NCBI GenBank assembly: GCA_034620365.1
Contig: JAQGEQ010000041.1
Span: 248,001 to 312,000, forward strand
Direction: 5' to 3'
Length of the DNA stretch: 64,000 bases
Source of the DNA: Pegea sp. RAD2-039
Taxonomy: Eukaryota; Chordata; Thaliacea; Salpida; Salpidae
The position numbers and the translations under genes are program-made. The notes beneath the pieces are model-generated. The model saw only the letters and a list, made by a program, of their open reading frames with translations, was not told where the DNA came from and searched no databases. Below, one piece after another: positions 38,062 to 50,300 of this stretch. The first letter of the stretch is position 1. Every line of letters starts with the position of its first letter.

Positions 38062-40320
38062 TAAATGCGAAAAAGGGTGCCTGAAAAGAACACTTCTCAC
38101 AAATGATATTACATATAATAACTATTGTATATAACCAAGATACAAATATAGAAAAATAAATGTTGTCCATGGCATTTCAGTAGTCACCAAACAATATAAC
38201 AATGAACAATTACATAGAATTTTAATGATATAAAAAAGAGAAAATTCACAGTTTAGAAATGGCATTGGTGGCAATATTATAACGGTTCAACTTCTTTATG
38301 AACAACACGAGTGATTCTGATGTGGCAATATCTGATGGCAGCTGGTTCCACGTACTGATTGTGCGGTATGAGAAAAAATTTGCTCTGATTAATGTACTGG
38401 GTGATATGGGCTTATTAAGGGATAATGTGTGTCATCTGAGTTGATATAATTTGAAGGAAGGACTAATGGAAAAGAAAGCATCGAATTTAAGGTCAATTAG
38501 ATTGTGGATAAATTGAAAAATAAGAATTAAGTCGTATTTAACTCGTCAAATTTCTAAAATATCTAAATTGAAGAGACTGAGACGATGCTTATGACTATCA
38601 TATTTAATATTAAGTTTCCTACATACTAATCTTGTAAATGTGGCCTGAACAGATTAGATTTTTTTGATATCACTAACTTGATATGGCATCCATGCACTAA
38701 CATTGTATTCAAGAATTGGACGTACGTACAATTTGAAGAGGTTGATAAAAAAGCATGGATCCTTAGAATTAAAGTAATTTACAATAAGTTAAACAAGATT
38801 AGTTGATTTTGCAAAGATTTAATAAATAATTGTAACATTTAAAGTCAGATGATTAATGAAAAGGTCTCTGACTAAATATATATGTGAAGTAATAAACCCA
38901 TTGATGAAATATTGGTTTAAGGAATTTGCAGCTGGTTTACGAGAAAAAGTTATAAGTTCAGACTTTGTTGGCTGGATTGTGAGCTGCCAATTCATAAACC
39001 AGTTTTCTACAGTGTGTAGTGCAGTTTGAAGTTTCAAAAAATTGCAAGATAATAGCTTGATATCATCTGCATACACAAATACACTAACATCATCTACTGC
39101 TACTAATCTTCTGATGAGGTTTTCAATGAAAATTAAAATGAGAAGGAACCCAGAACAGAACCCTGAGGAACACCACTGATGACTTGACTAGGAGTAGATA
39201 AAGATTTTCCAGCACGAGTGTGTTGGATTCTACCTGATAAATAATCTTTGATCCACTTTAAGATAAAGATGTTGATTTTTAATTTTTGTAACACAATAAT
39301 GAGCTTGTTGTGTGGGACAGAATCAAACGCTTTCTGCAAAATCGAGATATATGATGTCACAAGGACTGTAAGCTCATTAAGAAAAGTGAGATGTTGATGC
39401 AAATAAGATCTATGCTCTACGAAGCCATGCTGGACATCAGATATTAGATGGTGCTCCATCAAATGACTGGTCATTTTATTATGAATGATATGTTCTTGAG
39501 TTCTGCATATAAACGAAGTCAGCGAAACTGGTCTGTAGTTAAGTGCAGTGTTTCTGGGGCCCTTTTCATAAATAGGAGTAATAATAGCTTTCTTCCAAAT
39601 TTGAGGAGCTCTCCCTCGCCTCAGAATGATGTTAAAGAGTAGTGATAAAAGTATTGATTGAGAGGTATTATTTTTAACAAAAAGTAGAGATCTGATCAGG
39701 GGTGTTGAAAATTGATGATTTCAAAGAAGGTATAGCTTTAGTTGATATTGACCGATCTGCCAAGATCTATCATCTCAGAGACATTTGTAAGAATGTCGGA
39801 ATATGGAAGAGAAGGAGCATTACCATCATCGGTTATAAAAACGCTATTAAATTGATTATTTAGCAATTCAGCTTTATTTTCTGGTTCCATCACAAGCTGG
39901 TTGTTGTTATCAAGTAAGGGAGTTAAATGAGACTCGCCTTAAGCTTGTGGTTTATGAAGCCAAAAATGTTTTCTTGCTAGGTGAAGATAAGGCTGCACTT
40001 TCTCTTCCTAAATAGAAATTAGAAATAGATTTCTTGTAAACTATACAAAGATCTTTGTACAGAGATTTGATGGAAGGGTCTGCTTCAGTTTGCTTGTAGA
40101 GGAGGTTTTTTAAGTGTTGTAAATTCCTTAGATATTTGGGCAAATATGTTTTTTGTTGACTCGATAAAAAGGTATGAATTTCTCAATTGACTCTTTAACG
40201 GTGTTAGTAAACCTTGAGTAGAAGTTAGTATTGATGTCTTCGGTAGATGTTCTTGATCCTTCGACTTTTTGGACAGCGCGTTTTAATCGTTTCCATTCCT
40301 TCTTCTAATCCCACCTTGTC
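38062..40320 (-). mobile_element. 5'-truncated, frameshifted CR1/Jockey-like LINE
   Basis: Minus-strand frames give a non-LTR reverse transcriptase in order: linker (about 40320-39950), RT blocks QHGFVEHRS, QKAFDSVPHNKL and SGVPQGSVLG (39474-39133), catalytic YADD (39076-39065), and a C-terminal block YVRPILEYNVSAWMPYQ (about 38725-38675). A one-base shift between SVLG and the YADD segment, plus several stops, break the ORF. The endonuclease is absent, so the copy is 5' truncated and dead. The 3' untranslated end finishes GGCACCCTTTTTCGCATTTA at 38062. The C-terminal ATFTR-type block places it with CR1/Jockey-clade elements; exact clade is uncertain. Confidence 0.85.
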
Positions 40321-41842
40321 GTCTCTTTGAATTGAAGTTGATATACAAACCTTATCTAAATTAAAAAAATATTTCTAAAATGATTTTTTTATTCTTTTTC
40401 GGTGTTCGTTTTTAATGTAATTACGAGTTTTTTTTATTAAATTACACAATTTGATAGTTCTACCTTCTCACCTTCAAACAAATTAAATTTATTTATTATT
40501 TCTATACAAAAAATGTTGTTTTTCTGTTAAAGATAAATTTTTTTCATTCAAACATCGTCATCAAACTTTATATTGAATTTTATTTTCAGTATTTGATATG
40601 AGATGATAAATAACAGCAAGTATTTTAGATGAAATTTAGATAAATAAAGAAGTCATTAAATATGTTAAGACAATATTCATGAGTTTAATTCTGAATATAC
40701 CATGCTCGAAGTTCTATCATTTGCAAATATTTACCCCTTAGCAGAAAAACTCTCATGAGTTGGCAAGTTTTGTAACTGATTAGCCAATAATGATAAATGG
40801 TAACTAAAAACTGTTCAACAGTTCACGCAACTTGTCTACAAGGCTAACCTACAAACCTATAAACCTATAAAAGTTTATACACTTATTAAAACAGTAAACT
40901 ACAATAATATTCCACATTAACACTTACAACTTGTAGAAATATATCTTTAGATGTTTTTAAAAATTGACTTTATTTTGGAAAATATGATCTTAAATCAGTT
41001 TATTTTATCAAATAAATCAAACATTTATTGATTTGTTTTGTAATGTAATGCAAAGCCTAACTAACTATAGGTTCAAAATTGATTTTTAACATTCTTTAAA
41101 CTTTATTTAAGAAGTTTATTCGTTGTAAACGTGTCCATCGGCTGTGTTTGTTCTTACAACAAGCAGTTAGCTGCTCTTCATTTGTTAATTATTTGTAGAA
41201 ATCAACTGAAGAGAAAAAAAGGAATAGAAACTAAAACTGCAGAAATTTTCACAAGAAGTTTGCAACATTTTTGGAGATAATTTTCAATGATTTATTGATT
41301 AATTAAAAATTCAGTTTATATTATTTAACATATTTTATCTTTTTAATTAAACTAATGTCTGAACTACATGAAAATATTTCAAGTTTTGTTGCAAACTTGT
41401 TAAAAGTTTGTGTGAAATAAGACACTAGAATTAAATCTAATGTTCTATTTACTATCATGATAATTTGCAAGCTTCAGAAAGATTTGTTTTAACGGATAAC
41501 AATGATTGGAATTGAAATTATATAATTGTTTAAAGGATGCAAGCAAGAAATGGCATAGAAATATTTACATAAATAAGTTGACAGCGCAAACATGAAATTT
41601 AAATTTAATTAGGAGTAAATAAGAAGAAAAATAAACAGTTCAAAGGTTATAGCATACCACAAACTCACCAAAAACAAATAAAGATTTTCTTCTGAGATAA
41701 CAGAAACGTTAAAATTTTATATTTTACTTCACAATAATCCAAGCAAAGTTTTCAACTGTGAACACTTCGGAGGAAAATATGAGAGTCGAGTGTCTTATGA
41801 AGACGATCTAAGAAAATTGAAACAATTCTACAGAATTGAAAT
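40321..41842. other. Spacer between LINE and MTHFD2-like gene
   Basis: About 1.5 kb, AT-rich. It contains a short tandem CTATAAACCTATAAA-type stretch near 40855-40872 and otherwise nothing I can support. No poly(T) run indicating a retrocopy tail of the MTHFD2-like gene was seen next to its stop codon. Confidence 0.5.
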
Positions 41843-42838
41843 TTATTTAAGGAAAGTATCTTTCCCTTTCGAAGTTTTTGATGCCTTGAGTGTATGTAAA
41901 CACATCATTGCTAAAGATAAGGGACCCACTCCTCCTCGTACAGGTGTGATTCCTGAAACTACCTGTCTGACTTCTTCAAAATCAACATCACCAACTAACT
42001 CCATCACCCCATCTTCTACAGGTATAGAATTTTGAGAAAGATCAATGATGTAACTCCCATACTTCACCATGTCTGCTGTGATTGACTTTGGAATGCCTAC
42101 CTCAGTTACGATTATATCAGCTTTTAGTGAATGTTGTTTCAGGATGTGTTGTGGTGTTTGAGAGTTAGTTTCAAGCACAACTGTCTCCTTCAAATGCTCT
42201 TTTGCCTTTTGATGATCTACTTCAGTGATCATCCGTTTCAAAACTGATAGATTTCGACTCTTTCCATGAAGTAATGTAGTCTTCAACGCGGTGCTAACCG
42301 ACCAGTTTCGTAAAATTTCTAAAGTTGCTGCAACTTTTGCTGGTGGATAGCAGATTCGATTGTTAATGAACTTCTTATATGAGATTCCAAATCCATCAAT
42401 ATCCTTCTGCATATCTAACCCTCGATGAATCAAGTCGATTCCAACTGAATCTTTGATAGGAAGAGCGACCACTCCCGCGTCAGAGCGACGATCATACCCT
42501 AATTGAACCATGACATCATGCAACTCACTTTTATTCAGTTTAGGAGACAGCTTATGTATCGACGTTGCTATGCCAACAAACTGGCAATCGCGCTTTAGTC
42601 GTTTTACAAATAACTTTGCTTCGCGATCGTGTTCGTAGTGAACGATGCATAAATTAGGGGGTCTACCTCCTTTTGAAACTTGTTTTGTGATTTCATTTTT
42701 TATTTGTTGTTTTAACTTTATGGCCATTCTACCTCCATCGATCACATTACAAGCCAAAGATTGAACTGATCTTCTTTTCACACCAAGATTTACTTGATTC
42801 AATAATGGTGAGATTAAACACTTGTAATTTCGATTCAT
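41843..42838 (-). CDS. Intronless MTHFD2/FolD-family protein, likely catalytically impaired, 331 aa
   Basis: A single-exon 331-aa ORF has the methylenetetrahydrofolate dehydrogenase/cyclohydrolase fold: KDIDGF at about 145-150, YPPAKVAATLEILRNW at about 163-178 (for PATPxGxxxLL), GKSRNLSVLKRM at about 191-202 (for GRSxxVGxPxA), ADIIVTEVGIP at about 240-250, and VGDVDFEEVRQ...TPVRGGVGP near the end. A basic N-terminus (KRRSVQSLACNVIDG) could be a mitochondrial presequence, as in MTHFD2. Key residues are changed: the folate-site Tyr and Lys of YxxxK are Phe77 and Leu81, and the Gln of VQLPLP is Ala125; only the Asp of KDxDGF (Asp148) remains. The PGGVGP Pro is Arg. The frame is fully open, suggesting selection for another role. 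It could be a divergent retrogene or a pseudoenzyme paralogue. Confidence 0.85.
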   Translation of the reverse strand: MNRNYKCLISPLLNQVNLGVKRRSVQSLACNVIDGGRMAIKLKQQIKNEITKQVSKGGRPPNLCIVHYEHDREAKLFVKRLKRDCQFVGIATSIHKLSPKLNKSELHDVMVQLGYDRRSDAGVVALPIKDSVGIDLIHRGLDMQKDIDGFGISYKKFINNRICYPPAKVAATLEILRNWSVSTALKTTLLHGKSRNLSVLKRMITEVDHQKAKEHLKETVVLETNSQTPQHILKQHSLKADIIVTEVGIPKSITADMVKYGSYIIDLSQNSIPVEDGVMELVGDVDFEEVRQVVSGITPVRGGVGPLSLAMMCLHTLKASKTSKGKDTFLK

Positions 42839-45800
42839 TTTTATAGTACTGTTTGAAGTTTAATAAAAATAAATCTATAAAACTGATGAACCAAAAATCT
42901 AGTTAGAAAAAGGTCCAGCCGAATCTTGCCCATTCAAAAACTTTAACTTTGTCCGATATCGAGCTTGCAGTACATAAATGTCTGTGCAAAAAATATAAAA
43001 GTAAGAATAGTATTGAATACTTTATCTATATATACTGGTTTCAAAAAAATTAAAAAAAAGATAAACAAAGTACACAGATTAAATATTTTTTAAATCAAGC
43101 TAAAAATTGTAGAAACCAAATCATAAAACGACCAAAAAAGTCTTGCGGCTGAAGCCCTATTTATTATAGTTACGACAAATTTTGTTTATCACATTTAGAA
43201 CTTTCAAGCTGCTGCATTTAAAATAAAAATCTGAAATTTCAAATTAAAATCACGTGAAAGGTGTGGTTCTCTGAATTCCTGTAGTAAATAGCTAAAACTA
43301 CGATACGTTTAGCAAGTTCTTTGACTTGTTACTACAAATATTTTGCATACTTCCAACAAATTCAATTGTAGATATTTTATGAAATTTTGGAAATGAGCAA
43401 ATCAGATAACTGCAAAATTATTTTCTTTTTCAGTGTGATAATAAAATAAAGATTAGATATTATATTAGTTGACAAAAGATATATTATATATGATAAAATT
43501 TATTCTGTGGATTTAAACTCTTAATCATACAGTTTAACAATCATTTAAGATTTTTTTATAAATAGATAAACAAACTGTAATATATCAATAACAAATAAAG
43601 TTTCAAAGCTTTGTTTGTGTTTGCGTTTTTTAAGGGCCCACTGGCTAAATCGAAAAACTTGACTAATAGCTTTTCCCAAAGATAACTTTCTCAACAAATG
43701 AAATTTACCTGAATTTAAAAATATGATCAATTTTATAAATTCATTATTATAGTAAATAAAGTTTTTAAACCTTTACTTATATCTACATTTATACCACTAA
43801 ACTTATATCTACATTTATACCTCTAAACTTATATCTTGTAAATATTGTAAAAATACAATTAGAAAAACTTCTGCGGTCGCATTTAAAAATACTTTTTTCT
43901 TTTAAGAAAAACTTTTAAAACAGTTGTATATACCCTTTGATTTTTTAATTTATAAATTTACAGTAACTAGTTACTGAGGTAACACTATTTAAAGTAAACA
44001 TTTAAGATTAGGTAAACAATAAACAAATTTTCTCTGACTTAAGCAAATGCTTAAGGAAATACATATGTTGCATAACATTTCATTATTGTTTTAGTTTCAA
44101 GTTACTTTTAAAACTTAACATAATTTAAACTTCATTTTTATTTACTAAATATCAGTCAAATGAGATATCAGTAAAATATGTTTAACTACTAATGATTAGT
44201 TTTTGCCAAAGTTACAAATTATATTAAAAGTTTCACACTAATATCAAAGCTTTAATAACAAGTTTTAAAAAACGCTTTAGAAAGTCTCCGAAATTTGTTC
44301 TATTAGTTTTAAATTTGTTGAATATTTTAAAGAAAACTAAGCTTTTTTGCTCATCAATACTTGAACTTTGTACAGCTCTTTTCATTATTGCACTATCAAA
44401 TTAAGAAGCCTGCAAGCAAACATAGTATCAAGCAGTTTATAAATTAAAATAAAAAAGTGACTTTCTCTATACTACCAGGCTAACATAGAAAGAAAAATGT
44501 CAGAAATATTCTGTTTTCTAAAATTATGCTATAGATAATGTACCTACTGAAAATTTGCTTAAATATTTTCAGTCATAAACAAAAAATAATGAATTAAAAA
44601 ACAAATATGAATAAATTAGATTTAAGTGACTGGATTTAAACTGTGTAAAGTAGATGTAAGTTTTTCTAATGTAAGTTTATTTTTATTTGAAAGAATTAAG
44701 CTGTAAATTGCTATAAGTAATACAGTCCACTAAACTTGAAATAAAGTATTATTAAAACTTCAAATATAAATTTCAACATCTAAAAAACAAATATGAAAGA
44801 TTTTATTGTCATTTTAAAATAAATCAAATAAATTGTAAAGCTTAAACAACAGATTTCGACATTTTGTCATTTATATACATAAAAGTTACTTTTTTTGTCG
44901 ATGTTCGTACAACAATCTACCTGATTATGAAATAAGAGACTGCTTACTCAGATAAACTAATGAACTTCTTGAGTTCAAATTTACCATCAAGATAGTTTAT
45001 TTGATTTAAGTATAATCAAAATTGTAATTCAATTATTTTGTTATAAAAAAGATGCATGGTAAACAACATTGATACTATCTACACTGAAACTGAATTTAAA
45101 AGGTAAATATTTCCTCAAGCCTTTTTTAACCGGATTTTGATTCGGAATTAGTTTTAGAAAAACGTTTTTACTTATTGAATTGCTAAATTTCAAAATTAAG
45201 TATAGAAGAGTTTGAACGGTAGTATTGTTTAAAATGTTAGCTATAGTTGATTGTCTGCTTATATAGCATTTACTGGTTCGTTAACTATTAAGATAAGGTG
45301 TAAAAAGTTTAAAAAATGTAAGTGTCAAGTTAAAATTTTTTACTTATATTTGATTTATAGGCGATTAATTTACAAAGATTACAAGATAAGAAAAATCTAA
45401 CTCTCTCAATAATTATAATATTTTTTTAACTTAATTAAAGTAAAACCTCACAAGGAGTTATTATTGTATGTAATGACCATACAGATGAAAATTTATTCAA
45501 GTAAATTAAGTAAACCCTTTTCTCCTTGTGTACTTTGCAGATTTGAAATCAGTTACTGACTACTTAACTCAAAAAACAAAAAAAAAATGAAATCAAAAGA
45601 ACATTCAAATTTGATCAGTGCTAAATAAGGTAGTAAAATTTTCATGTATATTTCAATTAATTTTGTTTCATTTTGATTAATTACTACAATTAAAAAAAAC
45701 TTAGGTTATTACAACTGCAAATGAAAGTTAAATATTTTATTGCATGCTTGAAAATATTTTTTTGTTATGAATTATTTCTATCTACAAATTTCTGATAAAT

Positions 45801-47318
45801 TTATTGAAACTCCAAAAAAATCAAACAAAAATAACTTTATTAACAAAAAACTAACCTATTCTAATCTAGTAAAAACATCTAACTTTTAATCAGTTCTTGC
45901 TGCAATAAGCAACTTTACCTTTTTTTTTTAGAAGACTTCTTTCTCTATTTGAATAGGAACAAAGTTCACTCATTTTTATGGTCAACAAAAGCAACAAAGT
46001 TTCTTTCTATTTTTAAAAGTAGTAAAAAATTATTAAATCATAAAATTATGTAGGTTACATTATTTGTTTATCACAATCATAAATACATTTTTAGATAACC
46101 TATTTATCGGAAAAATAGGTTTATTTATAGCTAGGTTCTAATTATATCCATGTAGTCTTTTTAGAATTTTCTTATTTTGTGCAATTGTTTTATAATTATT
46201 ATTTCTTAAGGAACCTAATAGTTAACATTTAAAGTTATTTGTTTCAATTAATATCACAGTCTACATTGTTCAATTTGTTTTTGTATATTTTTATACCAAT
46301 GAAAACAACTAGATGACTGAAGCCCTTGAAATTTATCCAAGCATGTAACATACCCATAAAAACATTTTGATTTAGACTCAAAACCAGATTTATTTTCTAA
46401 ATTTTGTTTGTTTTAAAGGAAATATATTTTACTTCCAAAATATTTATCTAATTTCAAGTTCAAAGTTGTTAAGTAAAATGTTTGCACGTCATTTTGTAAC
46501 ACAAATATTTGTTTAAAAGTTCATGGTTGATTTCGTATACTTAGGAAAACGAGGTCAAAGTTCGATGCTTTTGTTAAAGTTCATCATTCAACTAAAAATG
46601 CTGCAATTTTCAAAACTTTGTCCATAGAAACTGTTAATAGTTCCAAATATATTTAAACAATTTTTAGTGGTTTGCTACAAGCTTAAAGCTAAATTGATTA
46701 TTTTTAATTTTATTGATGAATACATTTTTATTTGAAAAATATATTTGGAAGACAACGAAAGACGTATTATTTCGAAATTTGGAGTTATTTTTATTCTTTT
46801 CTGTTACAGAATAAAACAATTTAATTTTAATCAAATAAAATCTGTTTACTGTAAAAATATGTTGTGATATTTGTTACATACTCTTATCACTTTTATTTTC
46901 AAAAGTTGTTAAAAAATAAAATGCAATTTCTCTAAAACAACTCATGGCTTGCTTTCAATTGTAATAATACTTATATAAATGAATAAAAAAAGTATTAAAC
47001 AGATTGTTTTCACAATGAAAATTAAATATGTTTGAAATAATCACAGTTTCATTCTTGCATTCAGCGTCAGTTTACAAAATGAAAATATAAAGAAACAACC
47101 ACTGAAGAAAAGCAGATCAAGAAATAAGTCTTAGACAAAAATAAAATCATCTTTTTTTAAACAAATGTTAAGAACAAAGAGAAATTGAGAAAATTTATTA
47201 AATTGATTGGAGAAGGACGGGGAAGAAAGAATTTTTGTAGAAAATCGTAGAACTTGCATATATTAGCTACAATTGAAAAGTCAACAGGAAATAGAGTTAA
47301 AAAAGCTTTAAAGATTTC
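42839..47318. other. Long intergenic spacer
   Basis: About 4.5 kb of AT-rich DNA. It should include the promoter of the MTHFD2-like gene and the 3' region of CEP126. The only structure I can support is a short 26-bp tandem repeat at 43775-43836. Small ORFs (e.g. 43545-43730, minus) have no features. Confidence 0.55.
43775..43836. repeat. 26-bp tandem repeat, about 2.4 copies
   Basis: The unit ACTTATATCTACATTTATAC plus CACTAA or CTCTAA occurs at 43775-43800 and 43801-43826, and a partial third copy begins at 43827. The two full copies differ at only one or two positions, so the duplication is recent. Confidence 0.85.
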
Positions 47319-50300
47319 TTAATAATAATCTTTAAATCTTTGATGACGAAAATCAGTTGCTGAATTGTTCCTATGGAAACGTCTCATGTTGTTCATCTGA
47401 GTATGGGGCAAGGGCTAAAACCATGAAAGTAGTTGAAAGAGCATCAAGTAATTGAGATGAAAGCTCACCAGTTGCTTACTGAAGAAGCTAACATTTGGAT
47501 TTGTAGAAACAGCTGATTCAATGTCTTCTAATCTTGAATTGAGACGATCTAATGATGCAAGAAGTCTTTGTTCTTCGACTGAAAGAGCTGATGGATTAAC
47601 TGCAAATAATTTTGAAGAACAATTTGATGTTGAAATTTATTCAGTGAAATTCCAAAAACTCGATTTATTACATTTGAAATTGTTAGAAATTATCAGATTT
47701 TTTTGGGGGCTGAACTTCGTAGAGTCAATGGAAGTTGATACTTGCTTTGTACTTGCGCATTATAGTGTATATATACCAAACAATCCCCAACATCTTTAGA
47801 CCCACTGTTCAGTGACACGGCCCAGTGACTTGGGACAGTGACATCAAAGTCAATGGACTGTAAGTATTCTGCCTGGGTACCCTTTGTTCCTTCCAAAGGC
47901 TAATATTTTATTTTGGGACTTACTATTCTACTACAAATAGGTGATCTGGGATAAAAGGTGGGATTCGAACTCTTTCATTTCATCGAGTCATCAGAAATAT
48001 CCAACATCAATATTTTGATTCCATTAAAAAACTAGGAAATATTGAAAGTTGAAAAATGTTTCAATTACTTTGTCTGCCATGTTTTTGTGCTTCAGCAGAT
48101 TTCTTCTGTAACGACTCCATTGCAACCAATATCTCTTCCTCAGACATATTCTGCTCTGCTAAGGCTTCAGCAAATAGAAAAGCAGTTGTACTACTTCTAG
48201 GGTCTTCTCTGTGAGTCAACTTTTGAGCATAGGGCAGCTGAACACTTGGAGTCACTGTAGGGTATCTTTTAAAGTTAGGTGTTGCCTGTGATTAATATTT
48301 AGAACTTTAAAAATGTTTTTTTTAATGTCGAAAAACTTAAAAAACGTATTTAGCAATAAAAAGCAAATATTGAAGTGAAAGGAAATTTGTTTTTGAGCTA
48401 AATTGAAGTTGTAAGGTTGAGAAAAGAAATAATTAATTCAAATATTAGATTTAGAGAACGCCTCTTATTAATGCTTAAATCTGTAAATATTTTCATATTT
48501 ATATAATAAAAGTGAAAATTTGTTTAATTTTCTTTTCGGATTGGTTTTAAGACACCAATAAAATTATGTTTATCAGTCATCATTTTTAAATCTTCTTTTT
48601 TAACTAAGACCTTTTTCATAGAACTTATTCAATTTAAACTAAAAATAAATATACTTGATAGATATATAGAGCAAATCACTTGACTACTTCAATTTAAGAT
48701 TTTTAAATCAAATCGATATGAAGCAGCAACTGACCATTTCTCGAATACCTCCTTGAGGAAGATAACTTTTTTGGCGTCTTTGTCGTAAAAGATTTTGTTG
48801 CCTTGCATGAATGTTATAAGTTTCATTTGTGCATCTAAAAAATAAAACCAGGTTATAAAATTCCTAAAAATATTTCAAATAAAAACATTTTGGACTTTTA
48901 ATAAACTGACCCAGGAGTACTTGCTACAGCTGAATGTGGTCGCGACAATCGAAAGTTCTTTCGTGTTTGTGCATTCACGCGGAACTGATTGTTACCACGA
49001 CCTATACCACTAGTCAGTATCCCTCCATCTATAGACACAATATTAGGTTGTTGCTGGACGTTTGGTTGAATGGACCAGCCACTTCTATTAGCTGCTCGAG
49101 CAGATGGATGTAAACCAAATCTGAAAAAGTCCATAATGTATCATGCCTAAAATGGCTTTTTATTTTAAGTCAATTTTATAAAGATTTGGAAACCTTTGAT
49201 TATCTGCGTTGTTTTTGTTGGTTGGTTTATTCAGGTTTGTTCTATGATTAGAACGACTTGAAATACATTCTCTCACCTAATTAAGTTTAGTTTGAAGTTT
49301 ATTAACTGGTTATTAAAACTGATATTAACTTACATTCTCCCATAATTGATTAATTTCTTGGTCTGTTGGTGTCTTCGAAAGATCGATGGTTTCTTCTACT
49401 TTTTTCTGGTTGTAGTTGCTAACAATGTGGATGGTAACCTGTGACAAACACTTGTCAATCAAACCAACTACTTGTCAATCAAACCAACTAATTGTCAATC
49501 AAACAAACTACTTGTCAATCAAATCTACGTCATCATCAAATTAACTCACGTGGTTCCCGCTTCTTTCAGTGCTCATCACTTCATCTTTCAATCTCTTCTC
49601 TTCGACTTGTGATCCCACCTCACCAGAGCTTTTCAGGTTATCCAGAGTCACTCCATTATCAGGCTCCTTCCACGCAATCTTTGAGCGAATAGGAAGATTA
49701 GGAGCAGAGTTAGATGCAAGAAAAGTCTCATCATGAATGGAGTAATGAAGAGCAGAAGATATAGACAACTCTTTTTGTTTCTTGCCCGTTGGTGGATGAG
49801 GCTCCAATGGAAGATCAGGATCTTTAACAGGTTTTAGAGTCCTTCCCTTGCCTCCAGCAGCAGTTCTTCCCCCCTTCTTTCCTCTCACGCTCATACTAGA
49901 TCCCTTTCCTTTACCTCTTCCTTTACCCTTTCCTCCTCCAGATTTTAAATTAGAAGACTTCTGAGCGATGAGGGAAGAAGTGCTGTGAACTGACGACGGA
50001 TCTGGGTTAGAGATCACTTGTCCTGATTCCAGGATTGTGGCTGATGTTCCATCATCGTATTGAATTTCATTCCACTTCACTGATTTCGAATCAGTCAACT
50101 TTGAGGTGGAAGTTTCAGTTGAGTTTTGATTGAATTTGAAATCGGACTTGTGTTTGAGGATTGGATTGATCCATTGTTGACGAGCAATAGTTGCAGCTGA
50201 ATGATAAATTGGTTGAGATGATGGAAGCTCACAAGTATATTTCGAGATCTTTTTCAAGATTCCACGCGGTTGTTTCTTCATTTCACTGATCCTATCTCCT

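Noticed and set aside
47521-47799. Plus-strand 92-codon ORF (MSSNLELRRSNDARSL...)
   Set aside because: It is the antisense shadow of the CEP126 exon 47469-47599 running on into the intronic repeat.
47693-47896. Minus-strand 67-codon ORF in repeat copy B as a real protein
   Set aside because: The frame is only partly kept in copy A and is lost in copy C; differences are not mainly synonymous. A SINE-like non-coding repeat explains it better.
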